Assembly (NCBI GenBank): GCA_973895155.1
Contig: OZ316896.1
Location: 3,720,001 to 3,784,000 of the forward strand
DNA from: Marsupella aquatica
Taxonomy: Eukaryota; Marchantiophyta
Reading direction: 5' to 3'
Length of the DNA: 64,000 nucleotides
Shown here: positions 24,617 to 35,900 of the stretch, piece by piece
How the letters are laid out: every line of letters begins with the position of its first letter
Numbering within the stretch: position 1 is the first letter of the stretch
The notes under the pieces: generated by a model
What the model saw: only the letters and a program-made list of their open reading frames with translations
Told to the model about the DNA's origin: nothing
Database searches by the model: none
Program-made: the position numbers and the translations under genes

Positions 24617-24782
24617 GTGTCTGAATCCGAGAGTGTGAAAACTAGCTCAGACCCAGACCACTCCTTCTAGCTTAAATTAACTGATGGAGTGCACGAGCTG
24701 TGTCAATATTGGAGTCTGAATCTGAGAGTGCAAAAGCTGGCTCAGACCCAGACCACTACGTCCTGTTTAGATTAACTGCTGG
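24617..24782. repeat. tandem duplication, about 93-bp period
   Basis: Copies at about 24617-24688 and 24710-24782 share GAGAGTG, GCTCAGACCCAGACCACT and TTAACTG(A/C)TGGA. They are diverged, with no coding sense. Confidence 0.75.
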
Positions 24783-25892
24783 ACTCATCAATCACTACTA
24801 CATTAAAAAGAGCTTAGAGTTCAAAATAATACACTCTTAATTTCTTTCACCATTCTTGAGTGTCTCAAACGTGTCTGTCGATTCACCATTATCCATCCGA
24901 GTTTCGCCAATCGGCTGGAGAATTGATTCATGGATCGACGATGCAGAAATCCACTCCGGACTACAAGTTCTATAATGTAAACTCTAATTCAACATCTCAG
25001 CCGTCAAGGCTTAAAAAGTAAGTCCAGAAGTAAGTCCAGATTGCCGCTCTTCGTGCGCCTAAAGTCTTTAATTACAGTCTTTAATTACATTCTTTAAAGG
25101 GAAAAGATCGAGCGAACAAGGTCAACGCGGTCAGGCAACCTCTTTCAGCCAACACGAGGGGACTGCTCACAATAATGCTCGAGCAATATTTTAAAAATTG
25201 CCAACTACGGATTGTGATTTGTGAAGGTCACTGACTTACAGGCCAACGGACTTGAAACAAGTAACTACTGGACTTGAAATAGGTCGCTGATCGACTCGTC
25301 ACATATACCGGATTGTCCACACGAGATTACCCGATTCGTGGTCATTGTCGACACTATTCACGACATACGAGGCACTCCCGAATGAACGGGAGAGAGCATC
25401 TCGTCTGGTGTCAAGACGGGACGTGAATTCGAAGTCCAATAATCGCTACCGGCAGGAGCGACAAGTAAGGAAAAAAGTCGTTGAGAGCGTTCTACTTTCT
25501 CTATTTCCTAGACGCATTAATTTGTGCTGTCTGTGAGCTAGTTGTGCAATGTCCAGTCTACAGGTGACGTCTAGATCTTCCGTACCCAATAACTTTCGAG
25601 TGCAGTCTACAGGTGACATCTAGATCTTCCGTACCTCCATCCAATAAAAGATCGTGGCATTGGGGTGAAAACTAACTTAGTCAGCTATATTTCACGTAAT
25701 TGCAACTGTTACAAGAAATCGATCATTCAGAAGATCTTCGGGAAAGTAGTCTTTAAGTACCACACAAGCTAGTGGTTGCCACAGTATTAGAGTATTGATC
25801 AAGAAATTACTTTAATTTCAACCTGCTCCGAGTAGCCCCTGCTCTAGCCGTTTAGAAACTTACTGTAGGCCACGGGTCCACGTTCCTGTTAG

Positions 25893-26113
25893 TACCTGCA
25901 GCATCCGTGTAGAAAGTGTATTGCAGTTTCTGATTACTCTATTTTCCCACAAATCTACATCAAGATATATTCCTTAAATCATTACAAACATACAAATTCA
26001 AGTACCTGCAGCATCCCTGTAGAAAGTCTATGGCAGCTCCGATAACTTTCTTTTCCGTCATTCCACATCAAGGCTCACTTATTCAATTAGTACAAACATA
26101 CACATTCAATTTC
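25893..26113. repeat. tandem duplication, about 108-bp period
   Basis: Two units, about 25893-26000 and 26001-26113, share GTACCTGCAGCATCC(G/C)TGTA near the start and ACAAACATACA(A/C)ATTCAA at the end. A shorter duplicated phrase, GTCTACAGGTGACRTCTAG, lies at about 25556 and 25605. Confidence 0.8.
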
Positions 26114-27207
26114 CAAGGGACCAAAACATTGAAATATTGATCAGATCGTGGTGCCATAGATTAGTACGTATTGTGTTTCTCCGTTGGGGAGCCAAAAAAT
26201 AGCATAATGTCACAGGATGGACATCTAACACTGTAAAACACACTGACTTGGCTTTTGGCTTTTGATCACTAAATTAAAGCACAGCTCCATACTATTTGAG
26301 GGAAGTTCTTGCCCCCCATCCCGACCGTACCTACAGTGAAAAATGCACTCTTAGTCGAGTTGATTGACCTCTTCTGTGGCGTCCTTAATCCCCGATTCCT
26401 CATGTATGAATCATTAGACGTCACAGTACGATCGAGGAACTGCAAAGGCTTCCTCGCAGAGAGAATCAGAGAGACTCCGTGGAAGCAGCTGTGTGGGCTT
26501 CTCAGGAACTGCCCAATTTATGCAAATGGATTCTGGGTAATTAGTACATCCCAACAAATTAATTCCAGCATCATGTACTCCAATCCAGAAAGACAGCATC
26601 AAGTACGTACTCCGATCCAGATAGGCATCTGAATCAGTCCTAGAGAGCTTTACACTCGCGTCTGAGCGAACGACTTCTCAGATTCATGCTGGGCAAACTT
26701 AATTCAAGCTTGCTGAATCAGTCCAGAGATAGCGCAAGTTGCTTCTCTATGTTATCTGCAAGTTCTAATAATTGTACCATCCACAATATCGAAGCACGAT
26801 CATGTTCCAATAGAAACAACTATGACTGAAGTACACTGAAAAAACTCCCAATCTGATCGAAGTATCCAGACACTGCGCTGTGCTTGAAGGCCACTGAAAT
26901 GAAACCCGGGGTCGATGCATCGCACTGGTCAACAGAAGATTGTTTCTGTAGCCAGATGTCAAGTCACGAAACAATTTCAGGGGAAAGAAAAACGCATGTG
27001 AGAATTGGGAAGCCTTTAGACATCGATGACTGAATACCACTGAAAGGAATTAAGCCAAAGCCCTGACTCCACTTGTGCCCGGTATTAACCCCAACGACCA
27101 GTTGTTTTCCTCTAGCTGCGGACGGATTCAAAGTGGCGGATTTAAAGTCATCATAGAGCCCTCACTACTATAGCTCGGGAACTATCTCTATACCAAAGTC
27201 TCCTAAT
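26114..27207. other. 3' flank of the GT47 gene, nothing recognised
   Basis: Only short frames without recognised similarity. The part next to 27208 is likely the 3' UTR of the glycosyltransferase. Confidence 0.35.
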
Positions 27208-28767
27208 CTATCCAACAAGGCAATGTCCTTTAAACGACAGCCGGCACTGGTTCGTCTGAGCCAACTCCTTTCTTACAACTGCAAATCTCTCTAGTACCCT
27301 TTCCAGACTGATCTCGTATGCATCCTTGCTAGCGCTCGTCGGATCATTCTCGTAGCCGTTGTAAATTAAATTAGGGATGATAGAGATGATGTTCTTCCGC
27401 ATTTGAATGATTCGCTGTGGAGAGTACGACTTCAAAACATCATGAATGGATACTCCATTTCGGAGGTCATTAACGGGAATGTAAACGGAGTAGCTCGCGG
27501 GATCCCGTGGAAGATGCCACAAATACTGAGTGTAAGCAGCATCTTCGTCGAAGAAAACGGGGATGGTCCCAGCAATGAGACAATCGAATGTTGATCTCCT
27601 CGTTGGGGTGTCACCTTTCGGCTGCAAGCAGAAATTGGTTGCCAAGAATGATTTGTAAATGGAGACGGGGTCATGGCTGCACCTCACGATAGAACAGTTC
27701 ACCAAATTACAAACTGAGTCGCCGGCGTTTATACATGCATTTCCGATGAGTCCCCTCGCAGTCCGACTATCAGGTCTCGGAGCTCCTACGTAGGAGAACA
27801 GATACTTCCGGGTGGAATTCTCAACATTCTCGATCCAGGCCTTCAGCCTCTGAGGCGATTCCGGGTGAAATGACGTGGGATAGGGAATTGCCATCTCGTG
27901 CGGTATAGCCGAACGTCGCTCCAACAGTAAACTGGTCATGTTCGAAGCGTAGGGAAGCTCACTAAACCCTGTCCCCCATTTAGCATAGGGGCTGAAATCC
28001 CAAGTCGTCCGTCCCTTCACTATTAAATGATCTCTTCCACCGAACCTGCTCCAGTATTCGCCGCCGTTCTCCTCCAGCCAATCCAGAAGCTCCTGGCCAA
28101 AGTTCTTCCTCTGCTCGAAGGTGGCTGAGTAATCAGTAGTATTGTACAAAAAATCCAACGCCAGGAGCCCCGTATAGAAAGGGACGAAGAAAGCGTCCGC
28201 CTGGGATGCGTCTTTGGTTAAGCACCGATACCTTTGAAGTCTAGTGTGAAAAATCATCTCTTGCATGTAAGAATCGGTATCATACCAATCATATTTGTCA
28301 AAATCATTCTGATTGCTCTCCGCAGGTGCAGAGACATTGTCGCTCCATAGCTTCACTCCGTAGCCGCCGTTGGAAAACCGAGGACATAGATTAATCTTCG
28401 GTATGAGAGAATTGTAGCATCTGTTCTCGTTGTAGACGACAATGTTGAAGTCAGGGGGAAGGTCGTATACGAAGATTCGTCTGCCTTTACAACTATCAAA
28501 ACTCCCCCTCCGGAGAAATGCAGCATTACTCAAAGTTTCACTTTCACCTATGAACGGGTCTAAGGCTGAAATAGTGAGAATGATAAGTATTATCGAAGAC
28601 ACATATAGCAAGCACAATAGCCTCAGCGAAGTTCGTCGGTAAATCTTCTTCACTTTCCCCAACAGGTCCTCATTGGCGCACCCTAGAGACTTGCCTTGTA
28701 CATTTTCCATGTTCACTAACAGGTCCTCGTTCTCGCGTCCTAGAGACTTGCCTTCTGCATTTCCCAT
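27208..28767 (-). CDS. MUR3-like GT47 (exostosin-domain) glycosyltransferase
   Basis: Intronless, 519 aa. A type II Golgi enzyme of the group that adds sugars such as galactose to xyloglucan side chains. Residues 48-68 form a signal anchor (LLCLLYVSSIILIILTISAL), followed by the GT47 domain: RIFVYDLPPDF near 97, DASQADAFFVPFY, FGGRDHLIVKGRTTWDF, the MUR3-type IPYPTSFHPE, KYLFSYVGAPRPDSR, and the donor-site motif RRSTFDCLIAGTIPVFF near 391. The cytosolic tail contains a 19-residue tandem duplication (GKSLGxxNEDLL at 6 and 25). The length suits MUR3/XLT2 relatives. The start is the first ATG of the frame. Sugar specificity cannot be read from sequence. A broken paralogue lies about 2.5 kb further right on the same strand. 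Confidence 0.95.
   Translation of the reverse strand: MGNAEGKSLGRENEDLLVNMENVQGKSLGCANEDLLGKVKKIYRRTSLRLLCLLYVSSIILIILTISALDPFIGESETLSNAAFLRRGSFDSCKGRRIFVYDLPPDFNIVVYNENRCYNSLIPKINLCPRFSNGGYGVKLWSDNVSAPAESNQNDFDKYDWYDTDSYMQEMIFHTRLQRYRCLTKDASQADAFFVPFYTGLLALDFLYNTTDYSATFEQRKNFGQELLDWLEENGGEYWSRFGGRDHLIVKGRTTWDFSPYAKWGTGFSELPYASNMTSLLLERRSAIPHEMAIPYPTSFHPESPQRLKAWIENVENSTRKYLFSYVGAPRPDSRTARGLIGNACINAGDSVCNLVNCSIVRCSHDPVSIYKSFLATNFCLQPKGDTPTRRSTFDCLIAGTIPVFFDEDAAYTQYLWHLPRDPASYSVYIPVNDLRNGVSIHDVLKSYSPQRIIQMRKNIISIIPNLIYNGYENDPTSASKDAYEISLERVLERFAVVRKELAQTNQCRLSFKGHCLVG
28654..28767 (-). repeat. 57-bp in-frame duplication in the GT47 N-terminus
   Basis: Two adjacent 57-bp units encode the repeated cytosolic tail MGNAEGKSLGRENEDLLVN / MENVQGKSLGCANEDLLGK. 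Each contains the same CTAGAGACTTGCCTT phrase on the plus strand. The unit is a multiple of three and leaves the frame intact. Confidence 0.9.
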
Positions 28768-31269
28768 GTCGACCAGCAGATCACTAATTAACGTCTACTT
28801 TGTTCAGTATGCTTTCTTCAACGTAGCAAACGTGAAGGAAAACTGCCAAACTCACAACATGCCGACATAATCCGGGATCGACCCTAGATCCCAAGTTTTC
28901 AATTCAGTGTAATGAGTGACCTCCGCAGTCAGCAAAACCACGACAAGGTGAAGAAAACATCTGTATACATCCCTCACTCTGAAACTGATTCCATACGATA
29001 AGTAATAGAATCACCTGGATATGATTCAGTTACTATATGGGAGCACGCATCGAAAACGAAATAGCTACAGTGGCTTGATGGAAGACGTGGATTGATAATT
29101 AAGAAACCTTCCTCCTACATAGCATATCCATTCGGAGAAAATCTGTGAATCTTCCAAGGTCGACTGAATGGTGAACCACAAAAGTCAAATTTTCAATCGT
29201 GTGGGACTCGGGGACAAAGGAATTGTGAGACATTATCGAGCATTGTACGAGATTCTACATTGTTGGGCCGAATTTAAACTGGCTACTCAAGACCTGGCCC
29301 GTTCCGACAACTAATTGCCCGCCGGCTCTCCCAGTATGATAATTTCCTAGACGCTCAGAGCAATGCGACTTATGAGAGCACCCAGTCACCCACATCTCCA
29401 ACTCAGACCTAGTTCTTCCTCTGCTGCCTGCATGCAGCAGTGAGTTGCGGTGATCCATCCGTCCTCCCAGAGTACGACGTAGAAATTGAAGTATGTGTTG
29501 TGTACTAGTGGACTCCTCCCTCCGCCGTGGATTTCCCAGTTCCCATTCAATTCCGTCCAGCAGACAGCTCGTGTCTAGTGTCTACAAACGCTCAATACAG
29601 CGTACAAGTGGCGAACGGTCAAAGGCCCAGAGCAATAACGACATGTCAAGAGATCATAAGCCACACGTCGGCGCAATCATCTCGTGGGACATTAATTGAG
29701 CCAAAAGGTACTCTGAAGAAGGAAGTTAATGCCCTCCCGTGTGATCCGCGTTCCCCCCAGCCCTTACTACCACAGTTCTGAACATCTGACACGTCCAATG
29801 AGGACAAAACCTTACTAACTGTCTCAGCCACTCAGACCCTAGCAACCAATTCAACACCACGCCCCGATCCAGCCTGCTGTGCTCTTGTTCGTGTGCTAAT
29901 TTCAGCATTCGACGAGCATCGATCTTTGATTCCATTCTTCCTGTCCATTTCTCTACCTTCACACCCGCCTTTGATTGATGCGCAGTTTGAGGTGTCGGCT
30001 AATAATTCGAGAAGACGATTTCGAAATCACATTAGCCGCTGGGGCATCAAACGAGTTATACATCGCAAAAGTTGAACTAAGGTTATCGCTTGAATGTCAG
30101 AACACTTATATTGATTCAATTTTTTGAATTCCTCCACGACTTTGATAAGAGAACCCGGTAGGTGGAGCACATGAATTTTCTTGCATCCAGGGGAAGACTT
30201 GTACATGGATGGGACTTGGGAAGCGTTGAAAGGCCATCCTCGCATAGCCGGTTTCATTCCTCGTGACGTGGGAGGGATTTTACTTCAGGCTAGGCCGGCC
30301 GATTGACAAATAGTAAGCCAGAGAAGGCAGCCACAGGAACTTGTTTTCAGCTACAACGCACAATATGGCTCGTAGTCTGTTTAGCGTTGGACTACTGGCC
30401 AACAATAAGACCCAGAAAAATCGAGATCGGCGATGTGGGGAGGAGGTTCGAGAGCTCATACTGGCAATGAGGTCAGTGCATAGCAGGCAAGAGATGTGGA
30501 CAAAAGCAACAACAGCCGACAAGAGATGTGGATACTAGGAGTGGCCCTAGCGAAATGGAGATCGAGCTTGGCAAAGACCCCAAGGTGCATGAAAAACGAC
30601 GTGAATAAATCGGGCCGCAATTTCTAGTTCGGAAGGGGACAGTGTCCTTTTGGCCGCAGTCACATGTTCAGTAAAGGTTGGGCATCCGGGCACGGCAGAA
30701 TGTGGGTCCCATGGAATTGCAATTACTGCACTTCTGCACTTCCAGGGACTCGTCGCTCTGAAAGTCTGAATGCGCTGTTAAACTCGTGGACAAAGCAGCC
30801 ATCATTAGACTGCTGTTTGCCACTTTGCCTGGAAAGATTGCAGCAAGCAGATTTCAGGGAATTTACTGCAACTCTGAATAGCAACGTGGGAGGGCCTCAG
30901 GAGATTAGAAATTTAAATTTTTTCTGGCCCCACGAACTTTTCTTTGACGGCCCTGCTTTGGCCACCACTTGAAAGAGAAGCAGGTACGACAGTAGTTTCG
31001 ACTAATGAGTTTTATTAGACTCCCGCACTGACCTACGTACCTTATTACCTTCCAGCTCGGCGAACCCAGATGTTCATCAATGACGGAACGATGTCAGGCA
31101 AAATAGAAGAGAATCTTCTATTGTGCTTTCCCGGTCTTTCAGCTACTGCTATGAACGTCTTCAAAAAGATATCCAACGACATTAAAGTTTGTATAGCCTC
31201 ATCCGCAGCACTAGGGAAGGAACACCGGACTTGGAATGATGTCTGACAAAAAATTGCCTTCACGTGGGT
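28768..31269. other. gene-free gap between GT47 gene and its pseudogene
   Basis: No frame with recognised similarity on either strand. The first few hundred bases should hold the GT47 promoter and 5' UTR. A minus-strand frame at 31045-31263 adjoins the pseudogene but does not align with the intact gene. Confidence 0.4.
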
Positions 31270-31588
31270 CTTCGAACGTCGATCCTATGTGGAATATCCA
31301 TTGTCATGGTTGAAGCATAGGGACGGTCACTGAACCCAGACCCCCATGAAAGTTAGACCTTGAAATCCAAAGTGTCCGTCTCTTCACTACGAAATGATCT
31401 CTTCCCCCAAATCTGCTCAAGTATTCGGCCCCGTTCTCAGCCAGCCAATCCAGAAGTTCGCCAAATTTCTTTGTTCTCTCGATCGTGAGTGCAGGATCAG
31501 AGGGATTATACAAATGATCCAGTGCCAGGAGCTCTGAATAGAACGGGACGAAGAAAGCGTCCGCTTGGGATGCGTCCTTGGTCGAACA
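31270..31588 (-). pseudogene. GT47 pseudogene fragment
   Basis: About 105 codons matching residues of about 190-290 of the intact GT47 at 27208-28767: TKDASQADAFFVPFY, LLDWLAENGAEYLSRFGGRD, then after a frame change WGSGFSDRPYASTMTM. It carries a frameshift and a stop (TLDFKV*) and lacks both the start with its membrane anchor and the catalytic C-terminal half. It is a truncated duplicate from a local duplication. Confidence 0.88.
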
Positions 31589-32973
31589 GCCCAGTCCGCA
31601 GTTGACTGGGCTATGGCTGTGTGATCAACTGCTTGTGGGCAATAGCTGAAGCCCCGGGCTGAAGCCCTTCACGAGAGTTGCTGACCGAAGAGAATTCGTG
31701 GCTTAACTTTCTCCTTCATGCATTTCGCGGTAACAATCAACCATAACCAGGAACTCACGTCTTAACAACTCTCCTAAGTAACACTTCTGTGAGAAATAGT
31801 ATTACAATTAAACAAATTTCCGGCCCAGTGTCGTAAAACCTGCCTTATACAAATCCAATTGGAGCCAATCAATGAAGAGATTGACTAAACACCAATGGAT
31901 GATCCGTGCAAACTGGGCTCAACATCGAGAGAGGTTCAAAATCGATGGACCACCTTCACGCTGATCTGTAGCAAGGTAGTTTATGGTGTCGTCTTCTAGC
32001 AATTCCGTTGCTAGCACCACCATTCGCTAGATCTTAAGATTACCACATAAATTCTATCCGCAGCACGGGCAGTGTGGGTCTGGTCTAATAGTGTAGACCA
32101 CTGTTTTCCACACCCTTGTCAATGGAGGACATAATAATCTCCTTCCTTATGACACAAATCGGTCAAATGGAACCTAAAGAAAATTGCTGTTACAGACATG
32201 TCTACCTAGAGCTTTACAAAGTGGGCTTGACAACTTCCTCAGAAGTTTAGCTACAAGAACTCGGATACAGTTGTTCATTCACCAATCTGGAAAGTATGCA
32301 CTGCAGGAATGATTAACTCTGAAGGCTGGATGATCCCCCTGTGTCTTCGCCCCCAATGCACAAATCTGTTTGGAAGGAAACCAGGTGAATCCTGCAAGAA
32401 CAGACACACATCAAGTGTCATTCGCCGACATGAAAAATTGCTGTCTTCCTGATCTATTCCCGGAGGTTCATTCACCAAAGTTTAAAAAACGTCGTGAGTC
32501 ATTGGCAGGATAAAGTCACCAACCTTGGAGAGTACAAAAAGCTCTGGCAGAGTCCCGAGTGGATGATGACGATCAGATCAATGCGACCCAGCCCTGGCAA
32601 CGAACACAAAGCCAGCACACTTATCACAAAGCGTGTCGTACGAGTTGGACATAAGGAGCATTCTTTTTTTTTTCACTCTGGATAACTTGAATACATTCTA
32701 GAGCTTTTGCCGATCTCAGATTGCATGAACATAGATCATTCATAACCCAATGTACACTAAGTTCAAGGAAAAACATAGAGCCTTAGAGACAAGACACAAT
32801 TTCCTGAAATACACGTGATTGGAGTCAGGCTAATCAAAGAGATACTCGCCAGTTTCCTCAAAATCTTACCTAGCTCCCTGCGAAAGCAACTCTTCAGCTC
32901 AAGGATGGCCTGAAGGCCGTGTGTTCTGTTGAGAAGAACACTCTTCGATCAGCGGTCGTTTTCAGCGCACACT
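31589..32973. other. gene-free gap
   Basis: Nothing recognised. The right end is the likely 3' UTR of the coiled-coil gene that stops at 32974. Confidence 0.35.
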
Positions 32974-35900
32974 TTATGTTTGCACAGCAACAAGGTCGGG
33001 CCTTTTATCACGGTTTCCAATTGAAACACCTGACCGATGACTTACATTCACATGAATGCGCCCAGCTTCCAAGCGGATGTTAGTCCGTTGACATTTACTG
33101 GTTCTGTCCTTCTGTTTGTCATCCGCTTGATCTTGGCTAATCGTAAACCGGCCCAATCCTTTAATTGCCCCCTCCTGTACGCAAGCAGTCCTCTCACTAA
33201 TGAATTCCTGGCCGGCACCTTTATCAGACGGGCCCCCATCTTGATGCACCATGATTGCTTGTGTGTTGTGGTCTTTGCCCGTGATCCTTTCTCTTGCAGG
33301 ACTACTGCTGGATTCTACTGCGGGATACTCCTCCTGTATGTCAACTTCACCTCTGGGTGTCACTTTCCTCATCTCAGAAGCCATAGTACTTCGCGCAAAA
33401 TCGCCGGGTCGTGACTTTTGGGGGGGTCCTCTTTTCACAGATGTCCTGGGTGCTTGAAGTCTCCTGTTGTTGAGAGGCGACCTAGTTCTTGGTGGGGATG
33501 GACTATGCTCATCGGGGTTAGTCTTTGTTGGAGAATGATCACGACCACAGCTTGGGGTCGGCCTGGTGTTATTAGGATGAACAATAGGAGGGCTGGGTTG
33601 GCGGGTGGACGCTAACATGCGGAAAACCTTCACGAGTTCTGTACCAAGTGCGCTACATTTGTTCTCCGCAGTGGCAGCTCCGTCAAGAGCTTGTTGCACA
33701 TTAGATGTGCACTCTTCAACCTTGGAATCAAGTAACCTGTGTGGCAGAGGCAAGGGATGATATCTTTCGATTAGGTGTTTAGGTACAGAGTATTGAGTAT
33801 TGTTTAAGTTTTTGGTAGGATGCCAGAGGCAAAATTGTTATGTACATTTGACGGACTAGCCAGGCCCATTGGAATTCATAAGATGAGATCGATCATCATT
33901 CCCATGAAGATGAAACGCAGAGGGCACCAGTCATGTGACCGACCCACCCGCAAGTTCAGTGACAAGAACAGTAGTAACATGCAGTTTCAAAGGTTTTCAT
34001 CATGGCACTTTAAGCTTCACTCAGATCTTACAAGACATGATATTGTGCAATGAAATAAAGAATGGACATCGAAGTACCGCAGATTTGTGAAAGTCGCAGA
34101 CGCAACCAGTTCAATGCGGCTTTCAAGACCGTTCAGTTTGTTACTTAAATCGAAATTAGGCTCCTGGTCTTGGTCATGTTGCCTCGGAGTCGTCAACATT
34201 TCCACCTTTCTGCACAATTGAACAGCCATGACAATGCGGTCATGTACAATTGAATGGAATGGTGGCTCGCACCCTCCGGAAAGCTGGGATCAAGCTTGGA
34301 AATGTTGTTGTCCGTCTTGCAGTTGTATAAGTTTAGTACTTGTTTTTTATGGCATCATCACTAGCACTCTAAACTGGTATCATCCAGCCGATTTGCCTCA
34401 TTCAGTAGTATATCTGAAACCAACGTCAATGCAAAATTGTGTCGTGCAGATTGAGTCATACAACTCTTCTTCCACACATTTGAGCTGCTTAGAAATGATG
34501 GAAGGAGCGAACCTTTCGAGATTGTCAACAGTCTGGGTCAAGCCAATCACGTGTTGTGGGAGGCTCCCTCCTGCAGTGGGCTTCTTCTCCGTGTATTCCA
34601 GATTGAGAGAGACTTCTTGGTATTCCGGTCCTATAGCTGCTTCCAGCTGGGTCACTCTAGTCTCAAGAAGTGACATAGCTTGACGTTGTGCTTGATCTTC
34701 AGTTTCAACTCTCTGAAATAGATCTTTGAATTCAATCTCTGATGTAACTGTATCCTTAAGGGACTGGACCTTAGATTCTGCTACATGGGCCATTTGTTGC
34801 ATCAGTCCTTCATCAGCACTGATTCCCTTACATCTCTCCTCCAGATTTTCCACCTTAGAACTTATTTCGTTCACTACTCTTGCTGCATTCTCGTACTTCG
34901 GCAGCCAGAGGGCTGCTGTTTTCTCTAGGTCACTGGTGGTCGCCTTGACCTCTTGGAATGACTGCGCCAAGTCCAAGTGCAGTAAGTCAAGCTTGTTGAG
35001 ACGCTTCCCTGATTCATTGACGATATCTCTCAAATTTTCTTCTCTGTCAATTACCTCATCAATCCTCTGTTTCAAAGAGATTAATTCTACTCTCTGATCC
35101 TGCTCTTTGCGTAACCTCTCTTCTTGTTTAAAAGTTCTCCTTCTTTGTTTCTCCTCTTCATTTATCTCGGTTGTCTCTTGGATTTGCTTCACAGCCGTTT
35201 TAAGATTTCCCAAAACTTCTTGGGTTTTGGCAAAGTGGGCATGATCAATCATTGCATGACCAGTAGATTGCTCCATACTGATAGATGCCCGTCGCTTGTC
35301 TTCCTCCAACCTGCATAGGAAGTGACAGGCTCCGGTTGAGTTGAGAACCCGGCGGAACTGTTGAGACATTGAACACGCGTCTTGCAATAATACGACATTA
35401 AATCTCCATGGCAAGAAGAGCGCAGGCAGTTTGGCAACAACCTACCAAATTTAGTAATAATATGTGGGTGAGATAGTCTTTCTCGCAACGTAACTTCTCG
35501 TTTTTAAACTGAAGTTCCTGGCAGGATCAACTTTGCACTTACTTGGAAGCAGGAGTTAAAGAACTCTTCTGATTATAATCAGAACAAACGATCATCAAAT
35601 TCCAATGTGCTGGAAACCATGCTTACCCTTCAGTGATTGCTTTTGCTTTGGCTACCTCCTGGTTCATGGCTCTCTTCCAAGTTGTTATAGCTCTCTCCAG
35701 CTCCTGGTTGAATTTCTCCTGTGATTCTTGACTTCTCCGAATGACATCTTCCCGATCCCTTTCTAAGCTTTCCCTCTCCTCATCCAGACTTTCTTGTAAC
35801 TGGTAGCTCTTCCTTCTTGCTTTCGACATTTCTTGATTGAATGAACCCAACACTTCAGCTAGCACGTCTCCGGCCTTCACAGCAGAGGTTGATGCCTCTG

